Assembly (NCBI GenBank): GCA_934654775.1
Contig: CAKUGR010000001.1
Coordinates: 248,001-312,000 of the forward strand
Direction: 5' to 3'
DNA length: 64,000 nucleotides
Source of the DNA: an uncultured Collinsella sp.
GTDB lineage: Bacteria; Actinomycetota; Coriobacteriia; Coriobacteriales; Coriobacteriaceae
The translations under genes were made by a program, and so were the position numbers. The notes under the pieces are model-generated. The model was not told the DNA's origin and searched no databases. It was given only the letters and a program-made list of their open reading frames with translations. Positions within the stretch are counted from its first letter, which is position 1, and each line of letters begins with the position of its first letter. Below, piece after piece: positions 57,330-64,000 of this stretch.

Positions 57330-59891
57330 CTATTTGTCGGCGGCGGCCTTCTTTGTCGTGGCCTTCTTGGCGGCCGTCTTCTTCGCCGTTGAAGTCTTCT
57401 TTGCCGTGCTCGCCTTGGTCGTCGTCTTGCGGCCGCGGGCGGGCTTCTTCTCCTTGGTCGGGCAGTCCATGTTCACGCAAATGCGCCACGGGCCGCGCGC
57501 CGTGTTGACCACCACGATGGGGGCGCCGCACTCGGGACAGGTCTCGCCCGTCGCCTCGAGCTTGCCACGCGCCGGCAACGGATAGCTCACGCCGCAGTCA
57601 TCGTAGTTGGTGCAGCGGATAAAGCGCTTGCCACTCTTCTCGCTCTTGTGCGCGATCAAGTCGCCGTGGCGTCCCGCCTCGGCGCACACCTTGCACTCGC
57701 CCACCTTAAGGTCGGGCTCGTAGTTGGTGGGACACGTCGGGTTCACGCAGATCTCGAAAGCCTTCTGGCGGAACGGCTGACACTTAATGCGCGGCGCGCC
57801 GCACTCGGGGCACACGGCCGCCTCGCCCTCGAGCGGGCTTACCTTGACGCCGCTCGGCACCGGATAGGTCACGTCGCAGTCGGGCCAACCCATGCAGCCA
57901 ATGAAGCTGCCGCGGGTCTTGGCGCTCGTCTTCATGACCAGGTCCTTGCCGCACTTGGGGCAGCTACCCACGCGCGCGTCAGCCGTGACGGCATCGCTGA
58001 TGGCATCGCCCAGCTCCTGCGTGTGCTTGAGCAGCTCGTCGAGCACGCCGGCCAGCAGCGCGCGCGAGTGCGTCACGACATGCTCTTCGGTATCCTCGCC
58101 GCGCTCCACGCGGGTCATGTCGCCGTCGAGCTCGCTGGTCATATCGGGGCTCGTGATGCGCGGGGCAAACTGCGTCAGCGCGTCGATGATGGCGATGCCC
58201 AGCTGGCTCGGCTCCACGGGATCGTTTTTGAGGTAGCGCACGGCGTACAGGCGCTCGATGATGCTCGCGCGTGTGGACTTGGTGCCCAGGCCGCGCTTCT
58301 CCATCTCCTGCACGAGCTTGCCCTGGCTGTAGCGCGCAGGCGGCTCGGTCTGCTTGGCCTCGAGCTTGATGTCGAACACGTCGACCGTATCGCCCTGCTC
58401 CAGCGGCGGCATCTGCTCGTCGCGCTTAAGACCGTACGGATAGGCCTCGCGGAAGCCCGGGGTCACGAGCACGTCGCCCGAGGCCACGAACGGCTCGCCG
58501 TTCACATCGAGCTCGAGCTTGGTGTTTTCGATAGTCGCGGGACCCATGAGCGTCGCCAGGAAGCGGCGGGCGATGAGGTCGTAGAGCTTGCGCTGGCCGC
58601 CGTCGAGCGTGGACGGATCGCCCTCGCCCGTGGGATAGATCGGCGGGTGGTCGGTGGTCTCGACCTTGCCGCGGGTGGGCTTCATGGGACCGGCGAGCAC
58701 CTTTTTGCACACGGGTGCCAGCGCCGGGTTGATCTTTGCCAGGTCGCTCACCACGGCGCCCAGGTCGAGCGTCGCGGGGTACACGGTGTTGTCGACACGC
58801 GGGTAGCTGATGAGGCCGGCCATATAGAGGGACTCGGCGATGCGCATCGTACGCGCAGGCGAGATGCCCTCGGCCGCGGCGGCAGCCTGCAGCGAGGTCG
58901 TCGCGAACGGCGTGGGCGGCTGCTGCTTGCGCGAGCGCTTGGTCACCGCAGCGACGGTTGCCGTCGTGGCGCCGTCGACGTGGCCGTACGCCGTCTCGGC
59001 GGCATCTTTGTCGGGAAAGCGCGCCGTCTTGTGCGCGATCTTAAAGCGATCGTCCTCGGCGGCGCCCTGCGCAGCGCCCATGCCGCGAATCTGCCAATAG
59101 TCCTCGGGCACAAACGCCATGCGCTCGCGCTCGCGCTCGACCACCAAGGCGAGCGTCGGCGTCTGCACGCGGCCGGCAGAGCGCACGTTGCCAAAGCCGC
59201 CGAACTTGGCGAGCGTCAGGTAGCGCGTGAGCACCGCGCCCCAGATAAGGTCGATGTGCTGACGGCTCTCGCCAGCGTCGGCCAGATTCTGGTCGAGCGA
59301 GACGAGGTTATCGAAGGCCTGCGTGATCTCGGCCTTGGTAAACGAAGAATACTGGGCACGGGCAACCGGCAGGTCCGGCGCCACCTCGCGCACCTTGTTG
59401 AGGGCGTCCGAACCGATCAGCTCGCCCTCGCGGTCGAAGTCCGTGGCGATGATAACGCTGTCGGACTTTTTGGCCAGGTTCTTGAGCGAACGAATGAGCT
59501 CCTTCTCGGCCGGCAGTTTAATGACCGGCGCCCAGGTGAGATACGGCAGGCTCTCGAGCTTCCAGCCCTTGATGGAGATGCCGTCGGCAAGAAACGGCTT
59601 GCGCTTGGTGTCGTAGGGCGGGCGGGCCAGGCCATCGGGCATGTCGGCCGGCAGCATCTCGCCGTCCTCGGTCACCGAATACCAGCCCAGCTTTTTATCG
59701 AACAGCACGCTGTCGCAAAAATCGGGCGCCAGGATGTGACCGGCAAGGCCGATGGTCACGCACTCCTCGCCCTTCCACTCAAAACGGTAGATGGCGGTGT
59801 TGTACACCTTGTCCTTTTTGGGTTTGCCCGTGGACAGACGCTCGGCGATCTGACGCGCGGCATCGTTTTTCTCGGCGATGATGAGCTTCAA
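57330..59891 (-). CDS. topB: type IA DNA topoisomerase (TopB/topoisomerase III-like)
   Basis: The 853-residue enzyme has the TOPRIM domain (IIAEKNDAARQIAERL, IIATDFDREGELIG), the catalytic Tyr in YMAGLISYPRVDN and the QGKLVQEMEKRGLGTKSTRA segment. Three zinc-binding modules follow (CPKCGKDL ..., CPECGAPRIKC ..., CPECGAPIVVV ...). The last ~45 residues are a histone-H1-like Lys/Ala/Thr tail. It relaxes or decatenates DNA by single-strand passage. It is transcribed alone, convergent with the zinc-ribbon gene. Confidence 0.92.
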   Translation of the reverse strand: MKLIIAEKNDAARQIAERLSTGKPKKDKVYNTAIYRFEWKGEECVTIGLAGHILAPDFCDSVLFDKKLGWYSVTEDGEMLPADMPDGLARPPYDTKRKPFLADGISIKGWKLESLPYLTWAPVIKLPAEKELIRSLKNLAKKSDSVIIATDFDREGELIGSDALNKVREVAPDLPVARAQYSSFTKAEITQAFDNLVSLDQNLADAGESRQHIDLIWGAVLTRYLTLAKFGGFGNVRSAGRVQTPTLALVVERERERMAFVPEDYWQIRGMGAAQGAAEDDRFKIAHKTARFPDKDAAETAYGHVDGATTATVAAVTKRSRKQQPPTPFATTSLQAAAAAEGISPARTMRIAESLYMAGLISYPRVDNTVYPATLDLGAVVSDLAKINPALAPVCKKVLAGPMKPTRGKVETTDHPPIYPTGEGDPSTLDGGQRKLYDLIARRFLATLMGPATIENTKLELDVNGEPFVASGDVLVTPGFREAYPYGLKRDEQMPPLEQGDTVDVFDIKLEAKQTEPPARYSQGKLVQEMEKRGLGTKSTRASIIERLYAVRYLKNDPVEPSQLGIAIIDALTQFAPRITSPDMTSELDGDMTRVERGEDTEEHVVTHSRALLAGVLDELLKHTQELGDAISDAVTADARVGSCPKCGKDLVMKTSAKTRGSFIGCMGWPDCDVTYPVPSGVKVSPLEGEAAVCPECGAPRIKCQPFRQKAFEICVNPTCPTNYEPDLKVGECKVCAEAGRHGDLIAHKSEKSGKRFIRCTNYDDCGVSYPLPARGKLEATGETCPECGAPIVVVNTARGPWRICVNMDCPTKEKKPARGRKTTTKASTAKKTSTAKKTAAKKATTKKAAADK

Positions 59892-59945
59892 AAGAGGCTC
59901 CTATCTCGTATCTCTGCGGCTACGCCCGCCCGTATGGCGGCCGAC

Positions 59946-60629
59946 TTACGCCCTTGCTTGCTCAATCTGCCCGATGAGCCAATCGCACCAGGCATCCATG
60001 CCCTCGCCCTTGCGCGCGCTCACGGCAAACCGCGGCGCCTGCGGATTGAGGTCATCGAGTGTCTTAGTATACCTATCCATGTCAAAATCGAAAGCCGGGG
60101 CAACATCGACCTTGTTGAGTAGCTGTGCGCCGGCGTGTTGGAAGATGCCCGGGTACTTGATGGGCTTGTCGTCGCCCTCGGGAACCGAGAGGATCATGAT
60201 GGACAGGTTCTCGCCCAGGTCAAAGTCGACCGGGCAGACCAGGTTGCCCACGTTTTCGATAAAGATAACGTCGATGTTTTCCAGGCCAACCGCCTGGTCG
60301 AAGGCGTCGACGGCCTCCATGATCATATTGCCCTCAAGGTGGCACAGGCCGCCGGTGTTGATCTGAATAGCGGGCATGCCGGCTTCCTTCATGGTGATGG
60401 CGTCGACATCCGAGGCAATATCGCCCTCGATGACGGCGCAGCGAAGACCGGCCTTGTCGCGCAGGCGCTCGTTGGTGCCCAGAATCGTGGTGGTCTTACC
60501 CGAGCCGGGGCTCGACAGCACGTTGATCACGTAGGTGTTCGTCTGCTCAAATCGCTGACGCAGCTGATCTGCCAGGCGCTCGTTGCGCGACAGAATCGGC
60601 GATGCAATATCAATCGTTTTCTCGGCCAT
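59946..60629 (-). CDS. hypB: hydrogenase nickel incorporation GTPase HypB
   Basis: The 227-residue SIMIBI GTPase has the P-loop LSSPGSGKTTT, INTGGLCHLE with the Cys-His metal site, FIENVGNLVCPVDFDLGE and the base motif LNKVD. It lacks the N-terminal His-rich stretch of some HypB proteins. With HypA it delivers nickel to [NiFe]-hydrogenase; no hydrogenase structural gene is in the window. Confidence 0.95.
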   Translation of the reverse strand: MAEKTIDIASPILSRNERLADQLRQRFEQTNTYVINVLSSPGSGKTTTILGTNERLRDKAGLRCAVIEGDIASDVDAITMKEAGMPAIQINTGGLCHLEGNMIMEAVDAFDQAVGLENIDVIFIENVGNLVCPVDFDLGENLSIMILSVPEGDDKPIKYPGIFQHAGAQLLNKVDVAPAFDFDMDRYTKTLDDLNPQAPRFAVSARKGEGMDAWCDWLIGQIEQARA

Positions 60630-60684
60630 ACTTAGCGCTCCTTACTTTGGCCCCTTTATACCCCATCACCAGATGGCTAGCGGG

Positions 60685-61041
60685 CTAATCGTCGGGGGTT
60701 TCGATTTCGATACTTGCGATATCGAGCTCGCGGCCGTGCAGTAGGCGCACGTTGGCACCACCACACTGGGGACAGCGACAGTGGAAGCGATCGTGGTCGA
60801 AAACCTCACCGCAGTCCAGACACTCGCTTTGTGGATGGACCTCCTCCACGGCAAGCTCGCAGCCTCGCGTGAGCGGGTCCTCGTCGCGAAATGTCTCCCA
60901 CGCAAAGTCGAGCGCCTCGCGCACGACCTCGGTCATATCCCCGATACGCAGCGTTACCAAAACGGCGCGCGAGGCCCCCGCCCCACGCGCCGCGCGAATC
61001 ACTGTATCGAGTATGCCGTTGACAATGCCAACCTCGTGCAT
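60685..61041 (-). CDS. hypA: hydrogenase nickel chaperone HypA
   Basis: The 118-residue protein starts MHEVGIVNGIL, with the nickel-binding MHE N-terminus, and has the zinc site CLDCGEVFD and CRCPQCGG. It works with HypB, which follows 55 bp downstream. Confidence 0.95.
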   Translation of the reverse strand: MHEVGIVNGILDTVIRAARGAGASRAVLVTLRIGDMTEVVREALDFAWETFRDEDPLTRGCELAVEEVHPQSECLDCGEVFDHDRFHCRCPQCGGANVRLLHGRELDIASIEIETPDD

Positions 61042-61047
61042 ACCGAT

Positions 61048-61839
61048 TTACTCCTCGTCGTCCTCGTCGTCAGAGAACAGGTCCAGACGGCTCACGAACA
61101 GGCCCTCCTTGCCCTCGCGCGCGGTGATGACCACACGGGCAACGGCGAGCGAGATCTCGTAGAGCGAGAGCAGGGCGCCGTACATAAGGCCCAGGGTGAC
61201 GGGCGAGCCGTCGGGCGTGATCACGGCCGAGGCCACGAGCAGGCCCACGTACACATAGCGCCAAGCGCTGCGGAAGGCGGCGTAGGACACGATGTGGAAA
61301 ACGGACAGGTAGAAGATGATGAGCGGAAGCTCGAACGCCACGCCAAAGCCGATCATAAAGAGCAGCTCCATGTTGACGTAGTTCTCCAGATCGGGCAGCG
61401 CCGTAGCGACGGCCGAGGTCTCGCCGATGAGCCACTCAAAGCCTGCCGGGATAATGATGAAGTAGCAGAAGATAGCACCCAGGAAAAACAGCACCGTCGA
61501 GGCGAGCACCGTGGGCACGACCCACTTGCGCTCGTTGGGGCGCAGTGCCGGCAGGAAAAACGCCAGGATCTGCCAGATGATCATGGGCGTGCACATGACC
61601 ACGGCCATCTTGATGGCAAGCGAGAAGCGCAGGCCAAAGCCGCCGAGCGTGGTGGTGATGTAAAACTTCCCGTCCGGCACAAAGGAGCGGATGGGGTCTT
61701 CCAGGATATCGAGTACCACGGGCGTGGCGAAATACAGCACGATGGCGGCGGCAAAGACTGACACGACCACGATGGTCAGACGGCGACGGAGCTCTCCCAG
61801 GTGATCGAAGAGCGGCATTCGCGCAGGTCCGATAGGCAT
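61048..61839 (-). CDS. tatC: Sec-independent translocase subunit TatC
   Basis: The 263-residue membrane protein has six predicted helices and TatC hallmarks: MPLFDHLGELRRRL at the N-terminus, FVPDGKFY, GFGLRFSLAIKMAVV, and FGVAFELPLIIFYL. Its ATG overlaps the tatA stop (TAATG), so the two are coupled. The tail is acidic. hypA follows 7 bp downstream. Confidence 0.95.
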   Translation of the reverse strand: MPIGPARMPLFDHLGELRRRLTIVVVSVFAAAIVLYFATPVVLDILEDPIRSFVPDGKFYITTTLGGFGLRFSLAIKMAVVMCTPMIIWQILAFFLPALRPNERKWVVPTVLASTVLFFLGAIFCYFIIIPAGFEWLIGETSAVATALPDLENYVNMELLFMIGFGVAFELPLIIFYLSVFHIVSYAAFRSAWRYVYVGLLVASAVITPDGSPVTLGLMYGALLSLYEISLAVARVVITAREGKEGLFVSRLDLFSDDEDDEE

Positions 61840-62432
61840 TACTCATCGCCTCCCTTCGGGACGTCGACGGCAGCGACGTCGTCCTCGGCCTCGAGCTCGC
61901 GGGCGAGCTGGTCGACGACGGCTTTGCGCTTGCGGGGGCGACGGGCGTAGAGGTCAGCCGTCGTGGGCTCTGCCGGCTCGGGCTCGGGCTCTGCAGCAGG
62001 CTCGGGCTCGACAGCGGCTGTGGCCTCGGACTCGGCAGTGGCGGGCTCGACGCCCTCGGTCACAGGATCCTCGGCAGCGCCCTCGCCCTCAGCAGCACCC
62101 TCGCTTGCAGCCTTCTCGGCAGCAAGACGGGCGCGACGCTCGGCAAAGGTCTCCTTCTTGGCGGGCGCTGCCGTCTCGGCGGCATCCTCGTCCGCATCGG
62201 AATCGTCGTCGGTCGCAGCGGCCTTCTTGGGCTTGACCGGGGCCGACGCGGCCTCGCTTACCGGATCGATAATCTCGGACTGAACAACGGCCGTCATCTT
62301 TTCCTGCGTCTCGCGGAACTGACGGATGGCACGGCCGATCGTACGGCCCATCTGCGGGAGCTTATCCGGGCCAAACAGCAAAAAGCCGAAGACCACGATG
62401 ATCGCGAGCTCACCCTCTCCAATACCAAACAC
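61839..62432 (-). CDS. tatA: Sec-independent translocase subunit TatA/TatB
   Basis: The start is GTG 62432, set by GGAGG five bases upstream, giving 197 residues. The N-terminal helix (ELAIIVVFGFLLFGPDKLPQ) and the following amphipathic helix (GRTIGRAIRQFRETQEK) are diagnostic. About 140 residues of Ala/Glu/Pro-rich low-complexity tail follow, longer than usual TatA. TatA or TatB role is not decided; it may serve as both. Confidence 0.9.
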   Translation of the reverse strand: MFGIGEGELAIIVVFGFLLFGPDKLPQMGRTIGRAIRQFRETQEKMTAVVQSEIIDPVSEAASAPVKPKKAAATDDDSDADEDAAETAAPAKKETFAERRARLAAEKAASEGAAEGEGAAEDPVTEGVEPATAESEATAAVEPEPAAEPEPEPAEPTTADLYARRPRKRKAVVDQLARELEAEDDVAAVDVPKGGDE

Positions 62433-62585
62433 ACATACCTCCAAGGCTCGATGTGAGTCGAGCCCGCACCGCGCCATTCGGCCGGAACTCGTCTATTCAT
62501 TCGGTCAAGTATAGCGCCCGGACGTCAAAACGTCCGAGCGCATCACAAACATATGCCAAACGGCACGCCCTTTTGGGGGCCAAGA

Positions 62586-62900
62586 TTATGCAGCGGTGAT
62601 CAAAATCTCCTGGTCGACACCCAACAGCTGAACCACGCGCATCACCGGAGGCTGCACATTGGTGCAGCTAAAGCGCTTACCGTGGTCGACCGCGTGGTGC
62701 GCGGCGCCCACGAGCACGCCAATGCCCGTCGAATCGATGTAGCTCACCTGGGCAAAATCGAGCTCAACGGCCTCAGTGGGCTGCTCGAGCGCCAGGTCGA
62801 TGGCATTGCGCAGGCTATCGGCGTTAGAGATATCGATCTCGCCGGTGACCTTAATGGTGTAGAGCTCTGGCGTGGGGTTGGTGGAAATACCCAAATCCAT
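62586..62900 (-). CDS. STAS-domain anti-sigma factor antagonist
   Basis: The 104-residue single STAS domain has the SpoIIAA-type pattern GEIDISNADSLRNAI and the phosphorylation site Ser57 in SYIDSTGIGVLVGA. Unphosphorylated antagonists release a sigma factor by binding its anti-sigma kinase. No kinase or sigma gene is adjacent. Confidence 0.9.
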   Translation of the reverse strand: MDLGISTNPTPELYTIKVTGEIDISNADSLRNAIDLALEQPTEAVELDFAQVSYIDSTGIGVLVGAAHHAVDHGKRFSCTNVQPPVMRVVQLLGVDQEILITAA

Positions 62901-62951
62901 GTATACGCTCCTTTACGTATCGAAAGTGCGGATGGTACGGGAAGCCGCGCG

Positions 62952-64000
62952 TTAGGCGCGCTCGGCACGCGCAAGCTCGGCAGCGACAAGCTTAACGGCC
63001 AGCACCAGCACATCGAGCGCGGCCTCCAGGTCCTCGACCGTGGGATAGCTCGGCGCGATGCGGATGTTGGTGTCGCGCGGGTCCTTGCCATAGGGCCAGG
63101 TAGCACCGGCCGGCGTGAGCTTGACGCCCAGGTCGGCGCAAAGCGCGGCGACCTTCTGGGCCGAGCCCTCGGGACCATCGAAGCTCACAAAGTAGCCGCC
63201 GCGGGGGTGCGTCCAGGTGGCACAGCCCGTGTCGCCCAGGCCCTCGGTGAGCTTGCGCTCGACGGCCTCAAAGCGCGGGCGCAAAAACTCTGCGTGCTTC
63301 TTCATGTGCTCCTTGACCGCCTCGATGGTGGGAAGGAAGCGCACGTGGCGCAGCTGGTTGAGCTTGTCGGCACTGATCAGGCCGGCCTTCAAACGCTTAG
63401 AGAACTCGGCGATCACAGCGGGGCTCGCACCGATAAAGCCGATGCCGGCGCCCGGGAAGGTAATCTTGGACGTCGAGGCGAAGGCCACCACGCGATCCTC
63501 GGTGCCCGCCGCGCGGGCGAGGTCGAAGATGTTGGCGAGCTCGTCGGTCTCGTCGTACAGGTCGTGCACGCAGTAGGCGTTGTCCCAGAAGATGCGGAAA
63601 TCGGGCGCGGCCGTGGGCATCTCGACCAGGCGGCGCACGGTGTCCTCGCTAAAGGTGATGCCCGTGGGGTTGGAATACTTGGGCACGCACCAGATACCCT
63701 TGATGGAATCGTCGGCGGCAACGAGGCGCTCGATCTCGTCCATGTCGGGGCCGTTGTCGGTCATCGCGACGGGGACGTTCTCGATGCCCAGATCGGCGGT
63801 GATGCCAAAGTGGCGGTCGTAGCCGGGAACGGGGCACAGGAACTTGACCTTCTTGCCGTCGTGCGCGGCCTCGTAGGCGTCCCAGGGCTCGCTGCCGCAC
63901 GAGCCACAACGCCAGAACATGCCGGCGATGTCATGCTCGATCAAAAGGCTCGACGAACCCAGCACGAGCGTCTGCTCGGCGGGGCAGCCCAGGAACTCCC
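62952..64000 (-). CDS. class I/II aminotransferase, AspT-like (5' end outside the window)
   Basis: The gene runs off the right edge, so the N-terminus is missing. The visible 349 codons include CPVPGYDRHFGI, KGIWCVPKYSNPTG, IFWDNAYCVHDLYD and the PLP lysine in FASTSKITFPGAGIG. This combination fits the aspartate aminotransferase group typified by corynebacterial AspT rather than classical AspC. It ends 51 bp before the STAS gene. Confidence 0.85.
   Translation of the reverse strand, partial: EFLGCPAEQTLVLGSSSLLIEHDIAGMFWRCGSCGSEPWDAYEAAHDGKKVKFLCPVPGYDRHFGITADLGIENVPVAMTDNGPDMDEIERLVAADDSIKGIWCVPKYSNPTGITFSEDTVRRLVEMPTAAPDFRIFWDNAYCVHDLYDETDELANIFDLARAAGTEDRVVAFASTSKITFPGAGIGFIGASPAVIAEFSKRLKAGLISADKLNQLRHVRFLPTIEAVKEHMKKHAEFLRPRFEAVERKLTEGLGDTGCATWTHPRGGYFVSFDGPEGSAQKVAALCADLGVKLTPAGATWPYGKDPRDTNIRIAPSYPTVEDLEAALDVLVLAVKLVAAELARAERA

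Noticed and set aside
57648..60122. A very long open frame (824 codons) on the plus strand opposite topB
   Set aside because: It is antisense to a well-supported topoisomerase and has the Leu/Ala/Gly/His-rich composition typical of the opposite strand in GC-rich genes. No domain is recognisable.

Overview
The window looks like a chromosome segment of a gut actinobacterium of the class Coriobacteriia, most probably a Collinsella species. This rests on the GC-rich coding sequence, clear Shine-Dalgarno sites, and a gene set typical of such genomes: many PTS systems, flavodiiron protein, HypAB, Tat, and a type IA topoisomerase with a Lys/Ala-rich tail. The organism call is inference; there is no 16S gene here. 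One tRNA is present (Thr, CGT). I see no rRNA, CRISPR array, prophage or transposase gene.

Layout. 0-4.6 kb: the end of an ABC exporter module, a Nudix-Vsr fusion, an AraC regulator and a HAD phosphatase. 4.6-30 kb: galactose and lactose metabolism. It contains a class II tagatose/fructose-bisphosphate aldolase, a DeoR regulator, a flavodiiron protein, LacI plus galKT (Leloir pathway), lacA-lacB-lacX-lacC (tagatose-6-phosphate pathway), lacF, two lacE-lacG modules each with its own LacI repressor, a Phd/RelE-type toxin-antitoxin pair, LacR and galM. 30-42 kb: a GalNAc/galactosamine region with an orphan PTS IIB, YhcH, a nagA remnant, a second lacC-lacX pair, flavodoxin, nagA, agaS, a GntR repressor and a mannose-family PTS operon with a YajC-like gene inside it. 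42-64 kb: mostly housekeeping genes (icd, DegV, hpf, comF, ricT-holB-tmk, topB, hypAB, tatAC, a STAS protein and an aminotransferase running off the end), with several unrecognised membrane and lipoprotein genes.

How it fits together. Lactose enters through LacF/LacE as lactose-6-phosphate and is cut by LacG. Galactose-6-phosphate then passes through LacAB and LacC to tagatose-1,6-bisphosphate, which the aldolase at 4.6 kb can split. Free galactose uses GalM, GalK and GalT. GalNAc entering by the mannose-family PTS would be deacetylated by NagA, converted to tagatose-6-phosphate by AgaS and phosphorylated by LacC2, so both routes meet at the same aldolase. This suits growth on milk sugar and mucin glycans.

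The most striking unexplained signal is a degenerate motif, ACCGTTCAC, repeated in tandem exactly 21 bp apart. It occurs seven times, in front of galK, lacA, lacF, both lacE genes and (twice) the GalNAc PTS operon, and I did not find it in front of housekeeping genes. The 21-bp period matches AraC-type binding. Other notable items are the Nudix-Vsr fusion, a PTS IIB whose phosphorylated His is Tyr, a nagA remnant fused in frame behind lacC2, a dehydrogenase with a His/Cys-rich tail, and several families of long hairpin repeats between genes.
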